This document shows positions 20,825 through 31,221 of a stretch of DNA of 64,000 nucleotides, piece after piece. The DNA lies in assembly GCA_037447655.1 (NCBI GenBank), contig JBBHKE010002417.1, positions 1-64,000 on the forward strand, in the 5' to 3' direction. This DNA is from Zygnema cylindricum (lineage: Eukaryota > Streptophyta > Zygnematophyceae > Zygnematales > Zygnemataceae). Position 1 is the stretch's first letter. Each line of letters begins with the position of its first letter. A program made the position numbers and the translations under genes. Below the pieces are notes generated by a model. That model made no database searches, was not told where the DNA came from, and saw only the letters and a list, made by a program, of their open reading frames with translations.

Positions 20825-21715
20825 CTCCCCCGAAAATTTAGTTTTGTGCATCCATTATGCCACGTCATCAGCTGTCACACTGTCACCTCCTGCTGTCTCC
20901 TCCATCTGAATCCGCCAAATTCCTCCGCCAAAATTTTCCCACTTGTTCCACCATCGCTTCCGCTTCCTCCACATACCATCTAGATTTCATAATACATAAT
21001 ATATATATTTTTCATTTTCCGATTGCAACAAAATAATTCCTTCCAATATCTAAATCCGGATGTACATTCCCAAAATTCTATCACAAATCAACTAAAAATT
21101 AAAGCCAAAAAATCACACTAATAATATATATCCCGCTCAAATAATTCCTACCTCATTAAAACAAATCTAGATTTCAATAATAATTTTTCCTTTACATAAA
21201 CTATCAAAACCCAAAATTTCCCATAAAAATTCATATAACAAATAGTATTTTCCCAAAAATTCTAATAATGTCACATTTCCCAAAAATTTCCAACAACTCA
21301 AAATCTACATTACAAATCCAATTTTCAGCAATCATCGATCCACAAAATTTGGATCTCTCCACCACATGTCACAACTCCACCTTCCGGATCTCTCTCCCCC
21401 AACCGTCGAATCTCCACCTTCCACATCTCTCCATCAAACGAATATGTATTTTCCAAATATAAAATCTAATTTCTCATAATTAATCATTTTCATTGAGGGT
21501 AGACATTTCGGCACTGTCACTAAGTTAACCCTTGGGGCGATGCAAGATTAAACTCGGCACATACCAACACTATGATAAGGCCGATCTCATGGGTACACAG
21601 ACACCATTACTGCAATACAACCAGCAAGGACAATATTAACCCGCTACAATGCGTGTGACAAAAATCTACATCGACTTAACCTAACATATGATAGATGGGG
21701 TGTGGGCCCATAACC
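20825..21715 (-). other. C1 internal region, non-coding
   Basis: No frame of interest is present. Read in element orientation, about 225 bp after the primer site (plus coordinates about 21490-21715) are closely conserved with C2 (56569-56795). AT-rich sequence follows, then a purine-rich end with the polypurine tract CGGGGGAG next to the LTR. The conserved block is a candidate packaging or dimer signal. Arms 20797-20814 and 20832-20849 form the inverted repeat across the tract/LTR junction. Confidence 0.7.
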
Positions 21716-23158
21716 TGTTGTTCTTTGGTCTAAAATAGACCGCAGAAGCAACCCAAACTATCATGCAAGAAGCTAAGCAAAGCTAGGCCAATGAAAAATC
21801 ATTTGAAATGCATCCTCCATATGCGTACACAGACGCAACAAACAACAACATTTAGGGTTTCATGGAATAATCAACATAAATAAACCCTATGACAACATCT
21901 AAGGTTTGATGGAATAATCGACATAAACAAACCCTAGGACAAATGCATAAACAATGCATATCAAACATATATAAAATAACATAAATAAATAATAACAAAA
22001 AGAGTGCAATCTCACATAAACATTAGATAAACAAAAGTATATCAATAAACATATTACTCAAATGCATGACCTAATCGGCAACCCTAAATGTCTACATCTT
22101 CGGTCCCTACTTTTCATGCTAAGCATTGATTATTAATTCCTAACAAAGCTCATTCCTATATATACACTTGTGAGCTGTCAATGAATTGCTACATGTCAAA
22201 ATAGCCAACGTACCTTCCACTAAGTAGTATTACATCATGAGAACCTATTACGACAAATAATCCTAACTGTAAGTGTACACCTGAAAGTCAACCAATCATA
22301 AGCGTACACTTGTCTGCAAGTACGACAACACACAAATTAAATTACCGAAACCCTAATTGACCACCTAAATAGAAACTGTAATAATCAACACTAAAATATT
22401 AATTCACGTAAGACAAAACAATGTTGTTTCAAATATTTATACCGACGCGTCCGCAAAATACGCGTCATAAGCGACAACTCGCTTAGTCACTCGTAGATAA
22501 CTCCACGTAGTGAACCGACATCGCATATGTACGGTCCACCTAATAATACGTCATTAAAGATAATGAGATCCCTTGAAAATATCGGCGGACGCCATCCGCC
22601 TTCCACGTGTACCACGAATCACTTGTCAAACAATCCGGAACGTCCAAAAATAAATATCGTGTGATTGACGCGATTTCGCGTCACCACTACATAAAAAAAT
22701 CTCGGCGGCCTATATCCGCCGTCCGTCGCTCTTAATCGGCACCCTTGATGTCGCGCCGCGTGGTCATAAAGATCCACTTGTCGAAACCTCGTCAAATCAT
22801 CCGAAATTGTCCGTACCGCAATTTTGTTCCTCGTCATAAATGCGCCTGTCGCAAATAAAGTACACCTGTCGCATTATGTTTTGTACGGCCAGCGTACATT
22901 TTTCAAATACTTCGAATATTTCAAATCGGATCGCGAAGCGATCCGCCGTCCATTTCCATTTCGTATTCCGTAGTTTTCGTACGCTTCTTCGCGTCACTCA
23001 ATTTGTAATTTACGTCACTTTAAATTCATCCGTAAAATTACCCCCAATCCGCAAATCCTTTCGAACATCCACAGTATATCGCGTAAATGCGTACGCACGA
23101 AACATCGCGTACGCACGAAATGCCGTGTTCGCATGAAACTAACTTTTCAAAAACAACA
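21716..23158 (-). repeat. C1 5' LTR
   Basis: It differs from the left LTR by only scattered single-base changes and a 1-bp length difference. It carries the perfect hairpin GGATCGC-GAA-GCGATCC (22928-22944). Confidence 0.93.
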
Positions 23159-23163
23159 CTTAG

Positions 23164-23307
23164 TGGCTTAGGAAATATCTGTTTGTGATGTTTTAGCTTA
23201 TTTTGGTATTTTTGTAGAATTCTGAGTGAAATCAAAGAAGGTTGTTTTTGGGTAGTCTGTGGTGCTTCCAAGGGTACATTCATGGTTGAAAATGGCCATG
23301 AACAACA
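23164..23307 (+). repeat. Element B 3' LTR, right part
   Basis: It resumes after C1 and matches the end of B's 5' LTR (TATCTGTTTGTGA...GGTGCTTCC...CATTCATGG). It ends AACAACA at 23307 and directly abuts D sequence. Confidence 0.85.
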
Positions 23308-24023
23308 TGATACAGGAAATAATCTAAGTTCTACAAGTTATAATCTGAGAGTTCACTACTGAATTTACGGAGGCATAACAACCATAAGGTATCTACCATC
23401 TACCTAAACTATTGTGAGTAACCTAAACTATTGTGAGTGTATCCGAAAAATTCAAGGTATGCCAGAATGAACAAATCTACACTAATAAACTAATTAGCAA
23501 AAAGACAAACCTTTGTTGTACAGAATATTTACACCGACACTTGCGCAAAATCAGCATACCAGATGTCAACTTGTTTGGTTACTTTAGATAGTTTTCTGAA
23601 TCTTCATCCTCCGACTCGATTCATACCAATCGCAGTTGCGTTGTCCCGTACCAGATCATATTCATATTATGCGCAGCTGCGTCAACAGCATTGTCTGTAC
23701 GCATCATATCAAAAATAATTGCATTTGCATTGTCTTGTCTACGTCGCAGCTGTACTTGTCTGCATCGCAGCTGCACTGTACTGACGGCGTATATTTCAAC
23801 ATTTTGTTCATTCCACGTCTGATCACTTCGCGGTCCGCCGTCCATTTCTCAATGCTTATTCACACCACTCACCGAGTCCTTTACGTCACTTTAGTTTCAT
23901 CCGTAGGTTCGCTCGCCCATTCCATGAATCCATTCGATCCTCCACATTAAATTCCATTACGCATGAACTATCACAAGCGCACAAAATATCGCGTACGCAC
24001 GAAGTAAACTTTTCAAAACAACA
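23308..24023 (-). repeat. D 3' LTR, truncated
   Basis: It matches 28863-29542. On the plus strand it ends TTTTCAAAACAACA at 24023 next to the tract CTCCCCCGAA. The junction is bracketed by arms 23997-24014 and 24031-24048 (GCACGAAGTAAACTTTTC and GAATATTTAGTTTCGTGC), which pair with few mismatches. Confidence 0.8.
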
Positions 24024-24048
24024 CTCCCCCGAATATTTAGTTTCGTGC

Positions 24049-24293
24049 ACCCGGAATACAATATGGAGCGTGTAATGCTATGTTGTTAAGCTGCGTTTGT
24101 TTGACATCGCAACCCAGTTTGAATACAATATGCAGCGTGTACTGCTATGCTGCGCTAGTGTGACATCACAGCCCAATTTGAGCAATATATGCAGCGTGTA
24201 CTGCTATGATGCGTTAGTTTGACACCGCAACCCAATTTGATTACAAAATGCAACGTGTACTGACATGCTGCGCTACTTCGACATCGTAGCCTA
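24049..24293. repeat. Minisatellite of about 60-bp units
   Basis: Four degenerate units begin with ACAATATG(C/G)AGCGTGTA and end with GACATCGCAACCCA-like sequence, including the recurring core CTATGCTGCG. They lie in D just inside the polypurine tract. A related CAGCATAGCAG-type array occupies a comparable position in H. Confidence 0.75.
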
Positions 24294-24407
24294 AACAGCT
24301 GCTCCATTGTACCCTCGACTTCCCATTATATTCTCATCTATTGAGAACTAAAGCTTTCAAATTCAACACTCCCTTAATGCTTTAGACTCAGTACTCTACT
24401 CTTCGCA

Positions 24408-25126
24408 GATCTTCTACTCTAATGGAGGTACATACAAAAGCAAGGACGTAAAATTTATATAAAGATCGAAGACTTTCTTTAACAACCCCCACTACTCTAC
24501 ATTTAAAAACTTAGAAAAAACAACACATCACCACTGTATCTGCTAACGTCGCCACTACTGCTACCTCATACCATTTCCCAACCTTCGGTTTTTTGAAAAT
24601 TGCCCGTTTGCAAAATTCTTCTTGTAACACCTCCCCCTATGTCATAAACGCCAATTTGTTCTTTCACTAATGATATAACACCTCTCTAGTAACTCCGAAT
24701 TTCCACCCGTATTCGTCACTTAGCCATGTTATCAAATTTGTCGAAAAGTTATCTCCTACACACTTTCATCAAACAATCGCTGCACATTTTCCCCTATTAA
24801 ATACTTCCGCTACCTTTGATATATGTTACTTAAGTTACTACACCAACTTCTCTTAAAATTTCTTGAAAGGTAGCTCACGTCTCTCCATTTTCCCGTCACA
24901 CATCCTCTCAACGTTGTTGGTTGCGTTATTTGGTGTGATCGATTTTGTTACATGTTTCTTCTCCAACTGTTTTTTTGCAATCTGTATCATTTTCCTGATT
25001 TCTTATGAATTTCTAAACTGTTCGTAGACTTTGTAGTTTTTCCATGGTTTGCCTTCCCATTACCTCTATAAAGTGGGGTTTTTCTCACTAATTTTTGGTC
25101 TTTTCCATAGATCTGCCACTTTTCTT
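24408..25126 (-). repeat. 719-bp duplicated block, copy 1
   Basis: I see no difference between this block and 26465-27183 (offset 2057 bp). Beyond 25127 the two copies diverge clearly, although they remain homologous. It contains no coding frame of note and belongs to the 3' part of D's internal region. Confidence 0.8.
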
Positions 25127-25165
25127 AAGTGTATGCATTCTCAATATATTCATTCTGATTCCCTT

Positions 25166-25630
25166 TTAATTTAGCTTCTTTTTCCTCTTCCTAGTATTCT
25201 TTGTTATTTTCCAGATTCGTCGAAATTTATGACCTTTCCCGCTCTCATAAACCTTCTTCCTTAGCCTCATTTTTTTAACAATTTCTACCGATTTTTCGTT
25301 AAGTTCAATAATTTTTAAATCATTTGTATTCTCCATTTCTAATGTTAATTCCCCATTTTGTGTGAATTCACTATTTTCTATCTCATCATCTTCTCTTATC
25401 CTTTCTCTAAGTTCTGTTTTCAATTTAGTGTTTTCTATATCTAAAAAATATTCTTCATCCAATTTTACTTCTCTAACTCCCCTTTCTTCAAGAATCTCCT
25501 CTCCTTTTAAGTCATTCTCATGCACCAATCTATCATTAGAAAGGGTCACAAAAACCGAGTCTTTTTTGCTCTCTTCAGTCTCCACACTATCTTCGATGAC
25601 AATAATATATCCAGTCTCTTCCACTTCCAT
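25166..25630 (-). pseudogene. D charged C-terminal Gag region, copy 1
   Basis: This is a 154-residue open stretch rich in Glu, Lys and Asn. It includes VTLSNDRLVHENDLKGEEI near the start, an acidic middle (REDDEIENSEF) and a basic end (RKRKKKLN). The DRLV block recurs in B, H and D copy 2, so it is a shared domain of this lineage. There is no similarity to an enzyme. Because it sits beyond the E insertion it is detached from the D Gag core. Confidence 0.6.
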
Positions 25631-25718
25631 GTGCCCTTCACTTCCATCAACTTTTGTTATTTTAGTTTGTTGAAAAAGTTAATATATATCTTGTCTATAT
25701 TTTTGTTTATTCTCTAAC

Positions 25719-25768
25719 GAGAGAGATAGAGAGAGAGAGAGTGAGAGAGAGTGAGAGAGAGAGAGAGA
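25719..25768. repeat. GA-type microsatellite
   Basis: An imperfect (GA)n run with occasional GATA and GTGA units, in the U3 part of LTR fragment E. Confidence 0.85.
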
Positions 25769-25841
25769 ATGAAAGACACGCCATGGTTACCCTGCTATTT
25801 AGAAGGTGCAGACTAAAGTAGAGGGATATTTTACCAAAATT

Positions 25842-25916
25842 GTGCCTTTTACTAGATTTGAACCTGCGACCATTGGATTGAACGTATCCGGACGCCTTAA
25901 CCATTAAGGCACTCAA
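25842..25916 (-). other. tRNA-like sequence, antisense within LTR E
   Basis: Read on the minus strand, GTGCCTTAATGGTTAAGGC resembles a tRNA D-arm with an A box, and GGTCGCAGGTTCAAATC resembles a T-arm with a B box (consensus GGTTCRANNCC). Between them GGAT and ATCC can pair around a seven-base loop as an anticodon arm, but the base usually T at position 33 is not T. The 3' half of the T stem is mismatched. It is therefore a tRNA relic or tRNA-derived module and not a functional tRNA gene. Confidence 0.6.
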
Positions 25917-26464
25917 AACGATGTACGTATGCTATTTGATACGTACTTAACCTGTGATACAACGGCACATTCACACCAAACTGACTACAAGACGCATATG
26001 AAACAATTCATGCACGAATGCGAATCTGAACCGTGTAAATTTAATTGATTAGACGGCCTTCGTTGCAACCGCCACCCGGAATGCGCTTTTGGTGTCCTTT
26101 GGAAATAGCTTCACGCAATGCCACATGGCGTCACACTATTTGGATACCACAGAAGATAGGAGGAGGAACCATGGCTCTCGATTTGACAAGCGTCACCTTG
26201 AAGGCCATGTTGTACAATGGCGGTAGAATATGTACATCGGCCACCATACCTTTTGTACTATATAGTGTTCCTATTGGACTAGGGTTTAGGAATAGGTAGC
26301 TGAGAGTAGGCAGACTAGGGCTTAGTTATATTTGAGGCGCCTATCTCAAGGTGACCTTCTGTATAAATAGGCTGTCTTTGGACAACCTTAACTAATTGCT
26401 CAAAAGAGCAAATTCCGTGATTCTTTTTGCGTTGGACTCAGGGGAGTCTTTTCCTCACAAGGGT

Positions 26465-27183
26465 GATCTTCTACTCTAATGGAGGTACATACAAAAGCAA
26501 GGACGTAAAATTTATATAAAGATCGAAGACTTTCTTTAACAACCCCCACTACTCTACATTTAAAAACTTAGAAAAAACAACACATCACCACTGTATCTGC
26601 TAACGTCGCCACTACTGCTACCTCATACCATTTCCCAACCTTCGGTTTTTTGAAAATTGCCCGTTTGCAAAATTCTTCTTGTAACACCTCCCCCTATGTC
26701 ATAAACGCCAATTTGTTCTTTCACTAATGATATAACACCTCTCTAGTAACTCCGAATTTCCACCCGTATTCGTCACTTAGCCATGTTATCAAATTTGTCG
26801 AAAAGTTATCTCCTACACACTTTCATCAAACAATCGCTGCACATTTTCCCCTATTAAATACTTCCGCTACCTTTGATATATGTTACTTAAGTTACTACAC
26901 CAACTTCTCTTAAAATTTCTTGAAAGGTAGCTCACGTCTCTCCATTTTCCCGTCACACATCCTCTCAACGTTGTTGGTTGCGTTATTTGGTGTGATCGAT
27001 TTTGTTACATGTTTCTTCTCCAACTGTTTTTTTGCAATCTGTATCATTTTCCTGATTTCTTATGAATTTCTAAACTGTTCGTAGACTTTGTAGTTTTTCC
27101 ATGGTTTGCCTTCCCATTACCTCTATAAAGTGGGGTTTTTCTCACTAATTTTTGGTCTTTTCCATAGATCTGCCACTTTTCTT
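26465..27183 (-). repeat. 719-bp duplicated block, copy 2
   Basis: It is identical by eye to 24408-25126 and follows LTR fragment E directly. This copy is contiguous with the D Gag region to its right. Confidence 0.8.
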
Positions 27184-27227
27184 TAGTGTATGCATTCTCA
27201 ATATATTCATTTTGGATCCCTTTTCAT

Positions 27228-27781
27228 TTAGTTGCTATTTCCTCTTCCTAGTATTCCTTTTATTTTCCATATTTCTCCAAATTTATGACCTTTACCACTC
27301 TCATAAACGTCTTTCCTTAGCCTCATTTTCTCAACAGTTTCTACCAGTTTTTTGCTTAGTTCAATAATTTTTACATCAACGGTATTTTCCACTTCTGATG
27401 TTAATTCCCCATATTGTGTGAATTCACTATTTTCTATCTCATCATTTTCTCTTATCCTTTCTCTGAGTTTTGTTTTCAGTTTATTGTTCTCAATATCTAA
27501 AGAATATTCTTCAACCAATTTAAAGTTTTATTTAAGCCATTCTCACACACTAATTTATCACAAGAAGAAGTAACACAAGCCGAGTCTTTTTCACTCTCTT
27601 CTTTCTCCTCACTATCTTCGGTAAGAATAATTCTACCAGTCTCTTCCACTTCCATGTGCCTTTTAGTTCCTTCAACTTTTCTTATTTTAGTTACCTCTTC
27701 CTTTTGTAAGTTTGTGTCACTCACCAATCTGTCATAGGAAGTATTGATATTAACCAAATCCTTTTCTGTAACCTTTTTCAC
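27228..27781 (-). pseudogene. D charged Gag region, copy 2, broken
   Basis: Two overlapping frames (27497-27781 and 27228-27518) together read an acidic and Lys-rich tail. The first has the block SYDRLVSDTNLQKEEV and a second, related block (VTSSCDKLVCENGL). The second frame parallels copy 1 (RIREN/DDEIENSEFTQ). A frameshift near 27510 separates them. The duplicated DRLV-type block may be an internal repeat of this protein family. Confidence 0.6.
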
Positions 27782-27899
27782 CTCATTCCGAACATCATAA
27801 AATATCGGTAAGTAAATAAATCCAGTCTAGTCTTGTCTTTCACTCACTAAAACACTTGATTCCCTTCTTGTTGAGGATCGAACTAGGTTGTTGTCCCAT

Positions 27900-28600
27900 C
27901 CATCTCTGAAACTCCCAGTAACACACGCACTTGTATACGATGGACATACCCTGAAGATATGTCCTAAATCATTACAGTAAACAATATTTTTAGGTTGATC
28001 ACCGAACTCACTATTACTTTTATTTTTCTGAAACTGAGAATTAAATTCCTTTATATTCCTTTCACATTATAAGACCTTTCTATTAGCCTCTTCATCTAGA
28101 ACAACTCGTCGGGCTACAGTTAAGCTCCAATCCTTTTTATCAATTAAAGTTAATTTATCTAATTCACTCTTATATTCGTTAGGTAGGGTTCTTATTAATA
28201 AGAGAGCTTGTTGAGCATTTGTAAAGTTTCCTCTTGCCAAATCATTTTCTGCAAATAATACTTGTAAGTCAATGCAGTGTTTCTCCATACTGCCTCCTAC
28301 ATACTGATATTCTTCTATTTTGGTAACACTACTAAGCCAATGATATAAAGATGTCTTTGCATACGTACATTCTAAGCAATTCCATAATTCAGCTGCCCTT
28401 TTAAAACTTATGTATGTCATTACAAAATCCTCCGTCAAGGAGTTCTTGATAACCCTTAGACACTCATGATTTTCCTTTTTTCATCGATTTGATGTTTCGG
28501 CCAAAGTACCTTCCACCACATTCATTAGCTCCATCATCTCGAATTAGCTCTCGAGCACACTCTTCCAGAAGTGATATTTGGATCCATAAAATATAGGTGA
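27900..28600 (-). pseudogene. gag: D Gag core, broken
   Basis: The readable frame at 28067-28438 gives FKRAAELWNCLECTYAKTS, YVGGSMEKHCIDLQVLF, FTNAQQALLLIRTLPNEY and DKKDWSLTVARRVVLDEE, clearly the same capsid-like region as in B. Beyond a stop, the knuckle region (about 27930-27990) reads YCNDLGHIFRVC, with the first Cys of CX2CX4HX4C changed to Val. Upstream, sequence between 28438 and the primer site is degraded. Confidence 0.7.
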
Positions 28601-28608
28601 ACATGGAT

Positions 28609-28622
28609 GTGGCCCCATAACC
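28609..28622 (-). promoter_or_regulatory. D primer-binding site, half-tRNA-iMet type
   Basis: Read on the minus strand, GGTTATGGGGCCAC directly follows the LTR end AACA. It differs at one position from GGTTATGGGCCCAC of the A and C elements. Confidence 0.75.
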
Positions 28623-29542
28623 TGTTGTCCATAGCCTTTTTCAACCATAGATTACTCTCGGAAGCACCACAGACTACCCCCAAAACAGCTCTGTTTTAGA
28701 CAACACATATTACTCCACAATGAACAAATTAAACAGAAACAGCACACACATATAGAATCTATATCATAAAATAACTTCACAAAGTTTCACATGAAAGTAT
28801 CAAACAGAGTGATCACATCAACAGGTCAAAGTTGCAAAAAATAGACTGTCGTTGCTTTGATAAACTTGACAGTGATACTGGAAATAATCTAAGTCCTACA
28901 AGTTATACTCAAAGAGTTCACTACTGAATGTACGGAGGCATACTAGCCGTACGGTATCTACCATCAACCTCAACTATTGTCAGTATACCCGAATAATTGG
29001 AGGTATGCGAGAATGAACAAATCTACACTAATAAACTAATTAGCAAAAAGACAAACCTTTGTTGTACAGAAAATTTACACCGACACTTTCGCAAAATTAG
29101 CATACTAGATGTCAACTTGCTTAGTTACTTTAGATCTTATTATGAAACTTCGGCCGCCGACTTGATTCATACAACAATTTCGTTGTCCCGTACCAGATCA
29201 TATTCATATTATCCACAGCTGCGACAGCTGCGTTGTCCGTACGGATAATATCCAAAATAACCGCAACTGCGTTGTCTTGTCTGCGTCGCAGCTGCCCCGT
29301 ATCGGCGGCGTAGATTTCAACATTTCGTTCATTCCATTGCGGATTGCTTCGCGATCCGCCGTCCATTTCTCAATGATTATTCACGCCACTAACCGAGTCC
29401 CTTACGTCACTTTAGTTTCTTCCGTACGTTCGCTCCCCCAATGCGAATCCATTTGAACCTCCACATGAAATTTCATTACGCACGAACTATCGCAAGCTCA
29501 CAAAATGTTGCGTACACACGATACAAACTTTTCAAAACAAAA
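28623..29542 (-). repeat. D 5' LTR
   Basis: On the plus strand it begins TGTTGTCCATAGCC. Near 29340 it holds the shared palindrome variant GGATTGCTTCGCGATCC, and it ends near TTTTCAAAACAA with a mutated terminus. The end facing the flank lacks a clear CA. Confidence 0.75.
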
Positions 29543-31221
29543 GATCCCACGTGGCAAATGTCATCCACGTGGCACCGGTACCCATATGGCGTTGATAGCT
29601 ACAATGAGGTTATTCGCAATGTGTCAACTTTTCGTCTTAAAACAAAAAGAGAATATATTCAAATGCTAAATGGTAAAAGATTTCGTGTCGACATTGTGTG
29701 GGGTTAGCATTCCTTGTTTAATTCTACTTGCTTTGCTCTTTCTCTTTTCTCTTTATTCTTCTCCTCCATTCGACATCGGAGTGAACATTTTAAATACAAA
29801 ACAAGTCATGTGTTGGGTGTTTTTGAAATTTATCATAGTTTTTTTACTTACTTGCAATTCGATTGCCGTGTACAAACTATTTTTCACATTAATCAATCAG
29901 TGTCACACAATTAGCAGTTAAAAGGACCTACCAATGTCACACAAATGATGGTCTATGCTCGTCTCGACCAAATGTCTCGTTCGTGGACCAATGTCAAATA
30001 TTTAGTAAATGTCTCACCCGTCTACCAACTTCGCACATTTTAACATTCGAAGTCGTCCGGACCTCAACATAAGGGTACGGCCCACTGTGGCTAAGCAATG
30101 GTTTTATTATATCGATTTACTCAAAAACTTCGCGCCGTATTACTAAAGTTAGGGTGCGTCTCTATGTACTTGAAACTTAGAGAAATAACTTTGTTTTTTA
30201 GCGAAGATCCGGCAGACCCGGATTTTTTGTATCCCTATGTGTAACAACAACATAGTTACTTAAGCATATGACGATTGTATACGTTGACAATGCTCGTGAC
30301 GACTGTCAACGCCTACAATTTGTGATGACGCACGTTATTTTTTGTAGGTGCTTGTGACGTTGCCTGCGTTTTCGTGACATTATAGATGTACAGCCTTCCA
30401 ACGTGTGCCGTTTCAAAGTTGAAGAAAATGCATTTTGCCTTTGCGTCGCTTCTCTGCTCAAGGTGAAATGGCATCAAAATCTTAAGACCTCTAGTGAAAT
30501 AATATCCGTACCCGGCGTAAACCAACAAAACTTTACAAATTGTATTCTTTGCCTGGTCATACTAGAACACAAACGAACAAAATATAACGAATAGTGTACC
30601 CCTCGTTTTCGATTAAATTCCTTTGAAACTTGTATAAAAATTCTTACACGTGCTAATACGTGTTCCTGTTTTTTTTTTGCATCTACTTTGTTTTAAAACA
30701 CATCTTCCTTGTTTTTTAAAGAAAAGTTTGAAGATGATGTTTTTTGGCGTTGCCGTGGGTCAAAGAACACAAGACAACAACATATAGTACATCTTAAATT
30801 CGATGATGACGCAAAATATGTTTCTCGTTTTTTCTATTTTTTTGTACGATTGAAACTTACGCGGTACAGCTCTATGTTTTACAGGAAACCGAAAAAAAAA
30901 AAACTTAACTTAGGCACATGGCGACGCATCCTTCCACCCGTACGAAGAAATCACAAAATTTTAGAGTAAAATTTGCATCATCTTCGAACTTAGGATGTAC
31001 GACAAGTTGTCGTTTTGTGTTTCTTTTACCTATAGTAACATCATCTTAAAACTTATTGAAAAACACATGTACGTTGTATTTTAAATGAAGTAGCACCACT
31101 TTCACAAATAGAAAACAGATTTGCACGTGTACAAAACTGTCAAAAGTTTTTGATGACAAATAAAATTAAACGGTTCTTTCTTTTTGTTCGCATGCATCTT
31201 GTATGGTTTTTCTTTGTAGAT
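29543..31221. repeat. Dispersed non-coding repeat R1, left part
   Basis: It matches R2 (48376-48878 and 58796 onward) along most of its length, including the CCACGTGGCA cluster at its left edge. About 260 bp (29660-29925) are inverted relative to R2. No coding frame or terminal repeat was recognised, so the class is unknown. It is interrupted at 31221 by A2 (TSD TAGAT). Confidence 0.6.

Larger units (their letters stand above)
19381..23158 (-). mobile_element. Coding-less LTR element C1
   Basis: Two nearly identical LTRs (19381-20824, 1444 bp; 21716-23158, 1443 bp) flank an 891-bp internal region without coding capacity. The ends are TG...CA (on the plus strand TGTTGTTC...AACAACA) and the target duplication is CTTAG (19376-19380 and 23159-23163). 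A primer site of half-tRNA-iMet type adjoins the right LTR (plus-strand TGGGCCCATAACC, ending 21715), and a polypurine tract adjoins the left LTR. This gives minus orientation. The near-identity of the LTRs suggests a recent insertion. With no proteins of its own it must be moved in trans, as in LARD/TRIM-type elements. Confidence 0.93.
16193..23307 (+). mobile_element. Gag-only copia-like element B, with C1 nested in its 3' LTR
   Basis: The 5' LTR is truncated at its left end (16193-16837, ending ACCAACA). A mutated primer site GGTTATGAGCCTAC (16838) follows. A Gag-like region fills 16812-18235, and directly after a non-coding tail and polypurine tract the 3' LTR begins at 18433 (TGTTGG). 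No protease, integrase or RT is present between the LTRs, so the element is non-autonomous. The 3' LTR is split by C1: it runs to 19380 and resumes at 23164 to the terminal AACAACA at 23307. Confidence 0.85.
25671..26466 (+). mobile_element. Fragment E: LTR of A-type superfamily
   Basis: It begins TGTTGAAAAAGTT and includes a GA-rich microsatellite (about 25719-25768), GCCATGG, an antisense tRNA-like sequence (25842-25916), a TATA box (TATAAATAG, about 26363) and the paired hairpins TGCTCAAAAGAGCA and GACTCAGGGGAGTC (about 26398-26440). It lacks the last 160 bp or so of a typical A-type LTR and ends abruptly against the second copy of the D block. Confidence 0.7.
23308..29542 (-). mobile_element. 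Gag-only copia-like element D
   Basis: In minus orientation the 5' LTR lies at the right (28623-29542), followed by primer site GGTTATGGGGCCAC (complement of 28609-28622), a Gag-like region, charged tail regions, and a polypurine tract with the 3' LTR at 23308-24023. The 3' LTR lacks about 240 bp at its left end and abuts B. Inside, an LTR fragment of another family (E, 25671-26466) lies between two copies of D sequence, so part of D is present twice. No pol domain is visible. No matching target duplication was found. Confidence 0.75.

Noticed and set aside
25842-25916. A functional tRNA gene
   Set aside because: The T stem is mismatched, position 33 is not T, and the sequence recurs in decayed form in other LTRs; it is better called tRNA-like.
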